Made by a program: the position numbers and the translations under genes | Shown: positions 7,351 through 14,194 of the stretch, one piece after another | Position numbering within the stretch: position 1 is the first letter of the stretch | How the letters are laid out: each line of letters opens with the position of its first letter | Notes under the pieces: model-generated | The model's input: the letters and a program-made list of their open reading frames with translations, nothing else | The model's database searches: none | What the model was told of the DNA's origin: nothing | Origin: JALRBM01 sp966186595 | GTDB taxonomy: Bacteria > Patescibacteriota > Saccharimonadia > Saccharimonadales > Saccharimonadaceae | Reading direction: 5' to 3' | NCBI GenBank assembly: GCA_966186595.1 | Contig: CBIFWO010000006.1 | Location: 1-34,874 of the forward strand | Length of the DNA: 34,874 bases

Positions 7351-7915
7351 CTTCCTGACTTGCAGCTTGCCGCATCATCTCAATCTCAGGCAACTCCTTT
7401 GGGCCCCGCCTACGGGCAGACAAGTCTTCAACTTTCTTGCTAGTTTCTACAAAGCCGTATTTCTTGTAGAAGTTAATGGCCTTTTGGTTGTATGCGGCAA
7501 CGGCAAGATAGACGGGCTTAGTTTCGCCGTGCCAAGCAAGGTTCGCTTGCATAAGCTTACCTCCAACACCTTGGTCTTGTGCTTCCGGCAGTACGTAGAG
7601 TGTGCCGATGCGGTGCTGACCTTCGGGCGTGATAACCGGAAAGGTTAGACCAATTACCTTACCATCCTTGCGTGCTACATACGTGGCACTTTTGCCATCT
7701 GTCGATTCAATGCTTTTTCGCCATTTGTCGATGTTTTGCTGTAGGCGCTCACCATTTTCGCCTTCCGTGCGAAGTCGAATGTCTTCCTTCGTTATGCCCA
7801 CATCTTCATTGGGATAGGTAGCTAGCCAAGTTTGGCGGAGTAGGTCTGCCGCAGCTTCGGCATCTTCTGACTTGGCTCGTTCTATGGTTACGTTTTCATC
7901 ATGAACATCGTTCAT
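7337..7915 (-). CDS. GNAT family N-acetyltransferase
   Basis: A 192-residue GNAT protein that would transfer an acetyl group from acetyl-CoA to an amine. The fold's motif A, with the acetyl-CoA pyrophosphate loop, is clear: GTLYVLPEAQDQGVGGKLM, followed by the beta5/alpha4 segment VYLAVAAYNQKAINFYKKYGF. The substrate is unknown; the set resembles RimI-like or stress-resistance acetyltransferases. A ribosome site (GGAAGG) precedes the ATG at 7915. The gene overlaps the end of an upstream 39-codon leaderless ORF by 17 nt, so its translation may be coupled to that ORF. Confidence 0.85.
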   Translation of the reverse strand: MNDVHDENVTIERAKSEDAEAAADLLRQTWLATYPNEDVGITKEDIRLRTEGENGERLQQNIDKWRKSIESTDGKSATYVARKDGKVIGLTFPVITPEGQHRIGTLYVLPEAQDQGVGGKLMQANLAWHGETKPVYLAVAAYNQKAINFYKKYGFVETSKKVEDLSARRRGPKELPEIEMMRQAASQEVGDK

Positions 7916-8018
7916 CTTTTACCTTCCGCGAGAGTCTAGCGCTATTACCCGGATTAAGAGGCTCGAGTGCGAAACCTGTTTCGTCTTGGTTTGAGTCGTC
8001 AGCTTTTTCTGTATACAT
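7899..8018 (-). CDS. Small 39-residue hydrophilic protein or leader peptide
   Basis: A 39-codon frame starts at ATG 8018, exactly 6 nt after an extended -10 box (TGTTATACT, 8033-8025). It ends at a TGA inside the acetyltransferase gene, overlapping its start by 17 nt. The product is hydrophilic and acidic at first (MYTEKADDSNQDETGF) with a basic end (RLSRKVKDERCS). The promoter-to-ATG layout is identical to that of the xth-like gene, which argues for real translation of a leaderless mRNA. It may be a small protein in its own right or a coupling ORF that delivers ribosomes to the GNAT start. I know of no homologue. Confidence 0.55.
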   Translation of the reverse strand: MYTEKADDSNQDETGFALEPLNPGNSARLSRKVKDERCS

Positions 8019-8024
8019 GGCACA

Positions 8025-8033
8025 AGTATAACA
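8025..8033 (-). promoter_or_regulatory. Extended -10 promoter, leaderless, for the 39-codon ORF and GNAT unit
   Basis: Minus-strand TGTTATACT is followed by 6 nt and then the ATG at 8018. It is the only clear promoter for the 39-residue ORF, acetyltransferase and kinase genes. Confidence 0.55.
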
Positions 8034-8111
8034 GATGAGCAAGGTATGTAGCCCGCTAATAAATCACCACTCCGATTTACTCAATAAAAGTGATGGTCGT
8101 GCGAATCAAAA

Positions 8112-9581
8112 TTAATTCAAGATTAATTGAACACGGGTAAAGTGAACTTTGCCGTCTGCCTGTTTCGAAAAGCTATAGACATACTTGCTATTAGGACTTA
8201 GCGACACACTCTGACCAGGAATTACATCCATAATATCGTGCTGATTTCCGCCGTCAAATTCATAGAATTTTAGACGCCCGTCACGATCGCTCCAGGGCAT
8301 ATAACTGTCTAACCAGTCGAATTCCTTTGCTACACTCGATTGGCCAGATGCCTCTGTCGTTGACATCTTTTTTAGTTCCAGATCATAAACTGTGAATGTC
8401 GCACCAGATTGTGCGACGACAAAGCGACCATTCGTTCTCGTCGAAAGATACTGCGTACCGCCAGGCAAAGTCATTGTACTTTGCAGCTTCATCAGCGACG
8501 GCTCGTCATCCTTTGGCAAGTCACCGACCAGAATATCAACAGTGTCGCCATACGAAATCGCAGCATACATCTCATCAAAATACTTGTCTATTCGAAAATG
8601 GAGAGGGCTCACACCATCATCAGTGTACGAGCGAATGATGCGTGGCTTTTTAGCCCCATCCTGCAGATACCCGACTGTTCGCACTTTGGTCGTCGGATCA
8701 ATATAAGTTTCGTAGGCAATCACAGCAGAATCGTACAAAGAAAAATCCGCAACATTAGAGAGCAGAGGACCGGAAAGTGTCGTCTGCCCCAAGTCAATTC
8801 GCCTGACATCGTTTGCATCCGTCAAGGCATAGAGCACCTGACTATTATTGTTACTGAACACTACCTTCTTGGCATTGATCCCTAAAAGCGTCGTAATATT
8901 TTTTGTATTCGCCGCATCTCGGGTATCGACAACCAGCCATTCTGTTTTTGCGTCATCATACACGTGACGTACAAGCAAATAACGGCTATCTGGGTCCCAT
9001 GTCTCAATCGTGAAGCTCTGGGTCTTACCAGCTGCTGGGTGTGTGTAACTCGCAGAGGGAAGATCGAGGGTCTGAAGGCTAATTTTCTCCTGCGACAGAT
9101 CAGCCAGCCTGATCGCAGAGGAAGCCGCACTCTCTTTCATTGCCATCCACTTATAATCGTCAGAAGCAGCCGAGCTCGTGATTTCGGTCAGTTCCGCAAC
9201 ATGAGTTGGCTTGATCACAGCCGGAATCAAGCGTGCATAATTAAGCCATAAAACGCTCCCCGGATTGACATTTACCGCCTTCTGCCAGGCTTTATACCCC
9301 TCGCGTTCCATTTTAATAAAATGCCCGCCAGCAGCCAGCGTCGCCTTTGTGTTTGTCTGCGACCCAAAGGCAATCCCATCAATAGTGACATTCGCCCCTG
9401 TCGGCTTCGATTCGAATTGCACCAGACCACCTTGTTCGATCCGCCCATCATTGCGGTTGAATTGATACCCCAGCATTACGAAAATCAACATCGTCACCAG
9501 AACCACGACAGCAAGCGTCATCAGTCCATAAACGGCGATGCGCTGTAAAATAACCTGGCGTTTCGAAGGCTGGCGATACAT
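8112..9581 (-). CDS. Membrane-anchored PEGA-domain protein with propeller-like extracellular part
   Basis: A 489-residue protein. A basic N-terminal tail (about 1-15) precedes one transmembrane helix (about 16-38, VYGLMTLAVVVLVTMLIFVML). A PEGA domain follows (about 45-120), with VQFESKPTGANVTIDGIAFGSQT and HFIKMEREGYKAWQK, a carbohydrate- or envelope-associated fold. The remaining 350 residues carry repeated beta-strand units (WDPDSRYLLVRH, SNNNSQVLYAL, LSPNSKYVYSFSK) like a WD40/TolB-type propeller. It is probably exposed outside the membrane; the ligand is unknown. The ATG at 9581 follows a TGATATAAT box by 8 nt, so the mRNA is nearly leaderless. The gene is divergent from the DUF4367-like gene. 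Confidence 0.75.
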   Translation of the reverse strand: MYRQPSKRQVILQRIAVYGLMTLAVVVLVTMLIFVMLGYQFNRNDGRIEQGGLVQFESKPTGANVTIDGIAFGSQTNTKATLAAGGHFIKMEREGYKAWQKAVNVNPGSVLWLNYARLIPAVIKPTHVAELTEITSSAASDDYKWMAMKESAASSAIRLADLSQEKISLQTLDLPSASYTHPAAGKTQSFTIETWDPDSRYLLVRHVYDDAKTEWLVVDTRDAANTKNITTLLGINAKKVVFSNNNSQVLYALTDANDVRRIDLGQTTLSGPLLSNVADFSLYDSAVIAYETYIDPTTKVRTVGYLQDGAKKPRIIRSYTDDGVSPLHFRIDKYFDEMYAAISYGDTVDILVGDLPKDDEPSLMKLQSTMTLPGGTQYLSTRTNGRFVVAQSGATFTVYDLELKKMSTTEASGQSSVAKEFDWLDSYMPWSDRDGRLKFYEFDGGNQHDIMDVIPGQSVSLSPNSKYVYSFSKQADGKVHFTRVQLILN

Positions 9582-9589
9582 TCCTTGTC

Positions 9590-9598
9590 ATTATATCA
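9590..9598 (-). promoter_or_regulatory. Extended -10 promoter of the PEGA protein gene
   Basis: Minus-strand TGATATAAT ends 8 nt before the ATG at 9581. The transcript would begin at, or one base before, the start codon. Confidence 0.55.
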
Positions 9599-9692
9599 AG
9601 TCTCATAAAGCTATTGCATATTTTTCCTTGGTTTTTTACTATAAAAGTAACGCAAAAGCAAGGGAACAGGCGACCGGCAAATAGGGGAATGT

Positions 9693-10607
9693 ATGAGTCA
9701 AAAAACAGTCACGATTAATGGCACCGTCTACGACGCGCATACAGGGCTTCCAATCGAAGCCACGGTCCAGGAAAGGCCTGAGCTCAAGGCGAAAGCTCAC
9801 CCTTCCCAGGCCATACATCAAAGTACGCAAAAATCCCAAACGCTTACCCGTCGTCATGTTCAGAAAGCTCCTGCTACTCCACACATTCGCCCACAGGTGG
9901 AAAAAAGCTCGATGGTGACTAAGTTCGCCGCTCATGCCCCCGTGCAGTCACAATCTCGCCCGATCTCGGACATTGGTCCGCACGCACATCCTATTATGGC
10001 TAAGGTACATCAACAGCAAACCACTGCATCAGCGCATCAACCAATGGCCCCAAAACCATCACATATGATTAAGCAAGAGGCAATCGACGAGGCTATGAGA
10101 AAGGCCCCTAGTCGTAAAGAATTAGAGAAAAGAGCCAAGAGACCTGGGAAATTCCGCAAGTTAGCCAGCATTGGCTCGGTCAGCCTCGCGCTGCTTCTTC
10201 TTGCGGGATACTTTACCTATCTCAATATGCCAAACTTATCCGTCCGCGTCGCCGCCGCGCAGGCTGGAGTAGACGCGACATACCCAGAATACCGTCCAGA
10301 CGGCTATAGTTTATCTGGCAGCGTTGCCTACAATCAGGGCTGGGTGAGTATGAAGTTTGCCTCGAATAGCGGTGATCAGAACTTTACGATTAAGCAATCA
10401 AAAAGCAGCTGGGATTCTAGCGCACTTCTCGACAACTATGTCAAAGAAAAAGTTGGCGACAACTACGTACCCTACAACGAACGCGGTCTGACGATCTACA
10501 TCTATAACAGCAATGCCGCCTGGGTAAACGACGGCGTACTCTATACGATCGAGGGTGATGCACCACTCTCTGGCGATCAGATTCGTCGAATAGCCACAAG
10601 TTTATAG
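9693..10607 (+). CDS. Membrane protein with DUF4367-like extracellular domain
   Basis: A 304-residue protein. The N-terminal 150 residues are cytoplasmic and disordered, rich in His, Gln, Pro and Lys. One transmembrane helix follows at about 152-174 (LASIGSVSLALLLLAGYFTYL), then an extracellular domain with the look of DUF4367: YPEYRPDGYSLSGSVAYNQGWVSMKF, NFTIKQSKSSWDS and GLTIYIYNSNAAWVNDGVLYTI. In sporulating bacteria that domain belongs to regulators of envelope sigma factors; here the function is unknown. It has an AGGGGA ribosome site and a promoter-like TTGCAT-17-TACTAT upstream (about 9614-9642). A strong AT-rich terminator hairpin follows at 10629. Confidence 0.7.
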   Translation: MSQKTVTINGTVYDAHTGLPIEATVQERPELKAKAHPSQAIHQSTQKSQTLTRRHVQKAPATPHIRPQVEKSSMVTKFAAHAPVQSQSRPISDIGPHAHPIMAKVHQQQTTASAHQPMAPKPSHMIKQEAIDEAMRKAPSRKELEKRAKRPGKFRKLASIGSVSLALLLLAGYFTYLNMPNLSVRVAAAQAGVDATYPEYRPDGYSLSGSVAYNQGWVSMKFASNSGDQNFTIKQSKSSWDSSALLDNYVKEKVGDNYVPYNERGLTIYIYNSNAAWVNDGVLYTIEGDAPLSGDQIRRIATSL

Positions 10608-10628
10608 CAGACTCTTCGCACTAAAGCG

Positions 10629-10672
10629 TTGATTTATTCTTACAAACCTTGTAAGCAATAAATCAAAGTTTT
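10629..10672 (+). terminator. Terminator of the DUF4367-like gene
   Basis: TTGATTTATTCTTACAA (10629-10645) pairs with 10649-10666 through 17 bp with one bulged base. The loop is ACC, and AGTTTT follows. The AT-rich stem contrasts with the GC-rich hairpin next to it. Confidence 0.75.
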
Positions 10673-10685
10673 AGGGGAGTTACCT

Positions 10686-10722
10686 GGCGGCGGAAGAGTG
10701 AAACGCTCACTCTTCCGCCGCC
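10686..10722 (-). terminator. GC-rich 16-bp hairpin after the 154-residue cassette gene
   Basis: A perfect 16-bp stem, GGCGGCGGAAGAGTGA with its complement at 10707-10722, and a 5-nt loop. It lies 12 nt past the stop codon of the minus-strand gene. The T-run after it is weak, so it may terminate transcription or protect the 3' end. Confidence 0.65.
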
Positions 10723-10734
10723 GCAGGCAACCTA

Positions 10735-11199
10735 CTACTTGCAGCGGTCCGGCGTCGCGCCCTCCACCTCGCGGAACGAGGTGAGGGGCTTGTTGCCGAA
10801 CCACTTGAACTCGTAGACCTTGCCGGCCTGGACGTCGGCACCATCCGGATGGATGATGGCGAAGTCGCCGTCGGTCGTCTCGAACTCGTACGTGCCCGGT
10901 TCCAGCCATGACTCGTCGGCCTCACAGACAGTGACAACCCTGGAGTGATCACTCCAGGCGTAGATCACAGCCTTCACCAGTCCGGCGGCCAACAAGAGGC
11001 CGACCAGGGCGATGAGAACAGGCAGGATCACCTGTCTCCAGAACGGCACGGTCTTCTGTGCCTGCAGCTCCTGCTCCGACTCGGCAACAGGTGTCGGCTG
11101 CGGGTGTCGCTGAACGTACTGCGCGTACGTTCCGGCGCTGAAGTCATCCCCAGACGGGAACTCGTCCCAGCCGCCGAAACCGTTTGCTCTACTGGACAT
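10735..11199 (-). CDS. GC-rich single-pass membrane protein of unknown function
   Basis: A 154-residue protein: a cytoplasmic, acidic and Gln-rich N-terminus (1-55), one transmembrane helix at about 57-80 (VILPVLIALVGLLLAAGLVKAVIYAW), and an external domain of about 70 residues. That domain has two cysteines (Cys92 and Cys153) that could form a disulfide, and reads like a small beta domain (EPGTYEFETTDGDFAIIHPDG...VYEFKWFG). I do not recognise a family. Start 11199 follows a strong AAGGAG site; an in-frame ATG at 11229 lies upstream of that site. Codons are mostly G/C-ending. It has its own promoter (TTGACA-17-TAAAAT), a leader hairpin and a 3' hairpin, and is inserted convergently behind the DUF4367-like gene. 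Confidence 0.75.
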   Translation of the reverse strand: MSSRANGFGGWDEFPSGDDFSAGTYAQYVQRHPQPTPVAESEQELQAQKTVPFWRQVILPVLIALVGLLLAAGLVKAVIYAWSDHSRVVTVCEADESWLEPGTYEFETTDGDFAIIHPDGADVQAGKVYEFKWFGNKPLTSFREVEGATPDRCK

Positions 11200-11204
11200 G
11201 CTTT

Positions 11205-11268
11205 TCTCCTTCGTTGCGGGGGATAACACTATGCAAAGTTCATGGAGTAATCCCCAGCAACGAAAGGT
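11205..11268 (-). promoter_or_regulatory. Leader hairpin overlapping the ribosome site of the 154-residue gene
   Basis: In the minus-strand RNA CTTTCGTTGCTGGGGATTAC (from about 11268) pairs with GTTATCCCCCGCAACGAAGG just before the start. The stem is about 14-16 bp with one mismatch and one bulge. The 3' arm runs into AAGGAG, so the fold could partly hide the Shine-Dalgarno sequence and control translation. Confidence 0.5.
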
Positions 11269-11312
11269 AGTAGTAGGTTAACGTGCATTAAATCAATCGA
11301 TTTAACTTTACA

Positions 11313-11341
11313 ATTTTAGCATAAGTACTATATTTTGTCAA
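11313..11341 (-). promoter_or_regulatory. Near-consensus promoter of the 154-residue GC-rich gene
   Basis: Minus-strand TTGACA (11341-11336), 17 nt, then TAAAAT (11318-11313), preceded by an extended TGC. The leader is about 107 nt. It is back-to-back with the gltX promoter. Confidence 0.65.
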
Positions 11342-11362
11342 TATCTCCACCTCCTTATTTCA

Positions 11363-11371
11363 TGATATAAT
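11363..11371 (+). promoter_or_regulatory. Extended -10 promoter of gltX, leaderless
   Basis: TGATATAAT ends 7 nt before the gltX ATG at 11379. No Shine-Dalgarno sequence lies between them, and no clear -35 is present. Confidence 0.6.
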
Positions 11372-11378
11372 CTACCGT

Positions 11379-12809
11379 ATGTCTCAATCCGTTCGTACCC
11401 GTTTTGCCCCAAGTCCAACCGGCTATCTTCATGTCGGCGGCATTAGAACAGCACTTTTTGGCTACCTGGTCGCCCGCCAATCGGGTGGGCAGTTTATCCT
11501 ACGGCTTGAAGATACTGACCAGAAACGAGAGGTAGCGGGATCTGACAAGCATTTGATTGAGAGCCTTCGAGCGCTCGGACTCGACTACGACGAGGGTCCC
11601 GACATCGGTGGGCCTTATGCTCCTTATCGTCAAAGCGAGCGACGCGAAAGCTATATTAAATGGGCTCAAAAACTTATCGACGCCGGACGCGCCTATGCCG
11701 ATCCATACACACCCGAAGAACTACAGGCATTCCGCGAAAATGCAAAAACAAATAAACAAGCTTTTCTTTACCGCGACCATCGCCCCGAAAATCCACCAGT
11801 TTGGGATGGAACGACGGCACTTCGGTTTAAATCAGACCCAAAAAGCTACACTTGGCACGACGAAGTAATGGGTGACTTGTCATCTGGTCCGGAGGTAATT
11901 GATGACATCATCCTCATCAAATCTGACGGATTGCCAACATATAACTTTGCGCACATTGTCGATGATGCGGAAATGGAAATTACTCATATCATTCGTGGGC
12001 AGGAATTTATTGCCAGCCAGCCGAATTATCTGAATATTTACGAAGCCCTCAGTTTAGAGCATCCAAAATTTGCAACTGTACCACACATCTTGGCACCAAC
12101 CGGCGGCAAAAAACTGAGCAAGCGCGACGGGGCAAAAGATGTCCTCGACTACCTTAAAGATGGATTCGTCCAGGAGGCACTCGTTAATTTCATTGCCAGT
12201 TTGGGATGGAACGACGGCACCGAACAGGAGATATTTAATCGTGACGAGTTAGTCTCCAAATTCGGCCTCGACCGCGTCCAGCGAAGTGGCGCACGTTTTG
12301 ATGAGCAGCGATTAGTTTGGATGAACGGTCAATGGATCCGCCAACTTCCTCTGGATGAACTGTACGGGCGAGCCGCGAGCTTCTGGCCCGAAAGTGCTGC
12401 ATCAACTAGTGAAGGACGAAAAAGAGAGATCCTCACATTGGTGAAAGATCGCCTAAAAACACTTGCCGACCTGCCGCTTCTCACCGAATATTTCTTTGCA
12501 GAACCAATGCCAAACTGGGACATGCTTGCTGAAAACAAGCAGCTAAAAAAGCTGGAAAAAGACGAGATCAGATCACTGCTTGATACGACCATCAATGCAC
12601 TCGAAACAAGTGCCTTTGATACTGAGTCTCTTCAAAATACTCTTAACCAGTTGCTTGAAACAACAGGGCAGAAACCAGGAATACTCTTCAGTCTCATACG
12701 TCTGGCAGTGAGTTGGGCGCCATTTAGTCCAGCTTTGAATGAAACGTTAGCGACACTTGGCAAAGATACTGTCATCGAACGACTTCAAAGGGCAAAGGGA
12801 GAACTCTAA
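11379..12809 (+). CDS. gltX: Glutamyl-tRNA synthetase
   Basis: A 476-residue class I aminoacyl-tRNA synthetase that charges tRNA-Glu (possibly also tRNA-Gln) with glutamate. The N-terminal RFAPSPTGYLHVGGIRTALF carries the HIGH-type motif (HVGG). The second signature KLSKRDG lies at about residue 246-252. LRLEDTDQKRE, DDIILIKSDGLPTYNFAHIVDD and the C-terminal helical anticodon-binding region are present, and the length is complete. The mRNA is probably leaderless, because the extended -10 ends 7 nt before ATG. A 25-bp exact repeat (11796-11820 and 12196-12220) lies within the gene in two different reading frames. A GC-rich cassette gene is inserted directly behind it, its terminator beginning 9 nt after the gltX stop. 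Confidence 0.97.
   Translation: MSQSVRTRFAPSPTGYLHVGGIRTALFGYLVARQSGGQFILRLEDTDQKREVAGSDKHLIESLRALGLDYDEGPDIGGPYAPYRQSERRESYIKWAQKLIDAGRAYADPYTPEELQAFRENAKTNKQAFLYRDHRPENPPVWDGTTALRFKSDPKSYTWHDEVMGDLSSGPEVIDDIILIKSDGLPTYNFAHIVDDAEMEITHIIRGQEFIASQPNYLNIYEALSLEHPKFATVPHILAPTGGKKLSKRDGAKDVLDYLKDGFVQEALVNFIASLGWNDGTEQEIFNRDELVSKFGLDRVQRSGARFDEQRLVWMNGQWIRQLPLDELYGRAASFWPESAASTSEGRKREILTLVKDRLKTLADLPLLTEYFFAEPMPNWDMLAENKQLKKLEKDEIRSLLDTTINALETSAFDTESLQNTLNQLLETTGQKPGILFSLIRLAVSWAPFSPALNETLATLGKDTVIERLQRAKGEL
11796..12220 (+). repeat. 25-bp exact direct repeat inside gltX
   Basis: Bases 11796-11820 are identical to 12196-12220, 400 bp apart. Since 400 is not a multiple of three, the copies are read in different frames (PPVWDGTTA in one, ASLGWNDGT in the other). 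Confidence 0.85.
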
Positions 12810-12818
12810 AAAGAAAAA

Positions 12819-12855
12819 GCTGGTTACGCTCCCGACAGGGGAGAGCGCAACCAGC
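12819..12855 (-). terminator. Terminator of the 37-residue cassette gene
   Basis: On the minus strand GCTGGTTGCGCTC pairs with GAGCGTAACCAGC (one mismatch), followed by TTTTTCTTTTT. It is a textbook intrinsic terminator, between the gltX stop and the small convergent gene. Confidence 0.8.
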
Positions 12856-12871
12856 GCGAGGAGGAGAGGGC

Positions 12872-12985
12872 TCAGTCCTCGTCCTGCTGCAGGCCGACCG
12901 GGTCGTTCGCACCGCGCTTGCCGCGCCACACGAGGAAACCAACCGCCGCCAGCAGACCAAGGCCCGCAAGAATCTTCTTCGTCAT
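12872..12985 (-). CDS. GC-rich 37-residue single-pass membrane peptide
   Basis: A 37-codon frame with ATG at 12985, a Shine-Dalgarno GGGTGAGG just upstream, and a strong terminator behind it. The peptide begins MTKK, continues with one membrane helix (ILAGLGLLAAVGFLVW), a basic RGKRG stop-transfer segment and an acidic tail (QQDEDE-like, ending in Asp). About 30 of 37 codons end in G or C. A TTGACA box (13062-13057) with a TATA-like -10 about 17 nt away gives it its own promoter. It is too small for family assignment; small membrane regulators or toxins have this layout, but nothing here proves either. It sits convergent and immediately behind gltX. Confidence 0.65.
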   Translation of the reverse strand: MTKKILAGLGLLAAVGFLVWRGKRGANDPVGLQQDED

Positions 12986-13032
12986 TGCCTCACCCTTCGT
13001 CGGGGACACCCGATTGGGTATCGCACAATGAT

Positions 13033-13062
13033 CATATAAACATAATGATTGATATGTGTCAA
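13033..13062 (-). promoter_or_regulatory. Promoter of the 37-residue cassette gene
   Basis: Minus-strand TTGACA (13062-13057) with TTATAT or TATATG 17-18 nt downstream. It is back-to-back with the DUF3048 promoter. Confidence 0.5.
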
Positions 13063-13083
13063 CTTATTTCCACTCGAAAGACA

Positions 13084-13092
13084 TGGTATACT
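13084..13092 (+). promoter_or_regulatory. Extended -10 promoter of the DUF3048 operon
   Basis: TGGTATACT ends 10 nt before the ATG at 13103. Its position excludes the in-frame ATG at 13049 as the start. The leader would be at most a few bases. Confidence 0.55.
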
Positions 13093-13102
13093 AACCGTAA
13101 GC

Positions 13103-14194
13103 ATGAACAACGGAAAACCAAAAAGAAAACTTTTGGCACGTTTTAAAGAGTGGGTGCGCTCACATCGAACACGGACCTACCTTATTGTCGGGACCATCCT
13201 CGTTGTTGCAGCCGGTGGAAGTGCTTTTGCGATCCTAGCCCAGCAACCACCAGAAATGAAAGCTCATGTCATCAAGACAAAACCGAAGCCAAAACCGACC
13301 CCTCTCTACTATTCACCTCTGACCGGTGAAAAAGTCGCTGATGAAGCAGCGACCAAAATGCCCGTTACTGCCATCATGATCGAGAATAGTCCGGACGCCC
13401 GACCACAGTCAGGGATTCAAGAGGCTGGCGTCGTGTTCGAAGCAATCGCCGAAGGAGGCATCACACGATTCCTCACTCTCCATCAACAGGATAAGCCAAG
13501 TATTATCGGCCCCGTCCGTAGCCTCAGAATGTACTACGTGGATTGGTTGGCGCCGTTTAATGCCAGCGTGTCACATGTCGGAGGTAGCAAGGCTTCGCTC
13601 GATGAGATCCGAAATGGCAAATATCGAGATATCGACCAGTTCTTTAATGGATCATATTATTGGCGTGCCACTGATCGCTACGCGCCGCATAATGTCTATA
13701 CTACTGCTGAAAAACTCGACGCGCTCAATCGGGCGAAAGGCTACACGGAATCAACTTTTACTGGCTTTACGCGCGTAGAGGGAAAAGCAGCCAAGACTCC
13801 TACCGCGAGTCAGGTTACTGTCAATATTAGCGGGCCAACATACAACACCAGCTACACTTATGACCCTGCCACCAACCGCTACAATCGCTTCCTGGGAGGT
13901 GCACCGCACCTGGATCGCGAGAAAGGCCAGGTTACCCCCAGCGTCGTCATTGCCCTGAAGGTAAATATGGTTCGCATCTTTGAGGACGGCTACCGAGAAA
14001 GTATCGAAACCATCGGTAGTGGTCAGGCGGTTATCTTTCAAAATGGCACTGCTCAGGAAGTAACCTGGCACAAACCAAGTCGTGAAGGGCAGCTGACATT
14101 CACGGACGCGACGGGCAAAGATGTGCCGCTGATCCGCGGACAAACCTGGATTAGTGCCGTACCAAACAGCACGGGGAGCGTTTCATGGCAGTAA
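13103..14194 (+). CDS. DUF3048 (YerB-like) extracytoplasmic membrane protein
   Basis: A 363-residue protein. A basic N-terminus (NNGKPKRKLLARFKEW) leads into one transmembrane helix (about 25-45, TYLIVGTILVVAAGGSAFAIL), then a Pro/Lys linker and the DUF3048 domain: YYSPLTGEKV, MPVTAIMIENSPDARPQSGIQEAG, GPVRSLRMYYVDWL and the YAPHNVYTT segment. YerB-type proteins sit on the outer face of the membrane; their reaction is not known. It is the first gene of an operon and overlaps the histidine kinase by 10 nt. Coupling to a two-component system suggests an input or output role in envelope sensing. Start 13103 was chosen from the promoter position. Confidence 0.85.
   Translation: MNNGKPKRKLLARFKEWVRSHRTRTYLIVGTILVVAAGGSAFAILAQQPPEMKAHVIKTKPKPKPTPLYYSPLTGEKVADEAATKMPVTAIMIENSPDARPQSGIQEAGVVFEAIAEGGITRFLTLHQQDKPSIIGPVRSLRMYYVDWLAPFNASVSHVGGSKASLDEIRNGKYRDIDQFFNGSYYWRATDRYAPHNVYTTAEKLDALNRAKGYTESTFTGFTRVEGKAAKTPTASQVTVNISGPTYNTSYTYDPATNRYNRFLGGAPHLDREKGQVTPSVVIALKVNMVRIFEDGYRESIETIGSGQAVIFQNGTAQEVTWHKPSREGQLTFTDATGKDVPLIRGQTWISAVPNSTGSVSWQ

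Noticed and set aside
13049..13102. ATG at 13049 as the DUF3048 start
   Set aside because: An extended -10 (13084-13092) lies inside this extension, and the extra residues do not resemble a signal sequence. The 13103 start gives a normal basic-plus-membrane N-terminus.
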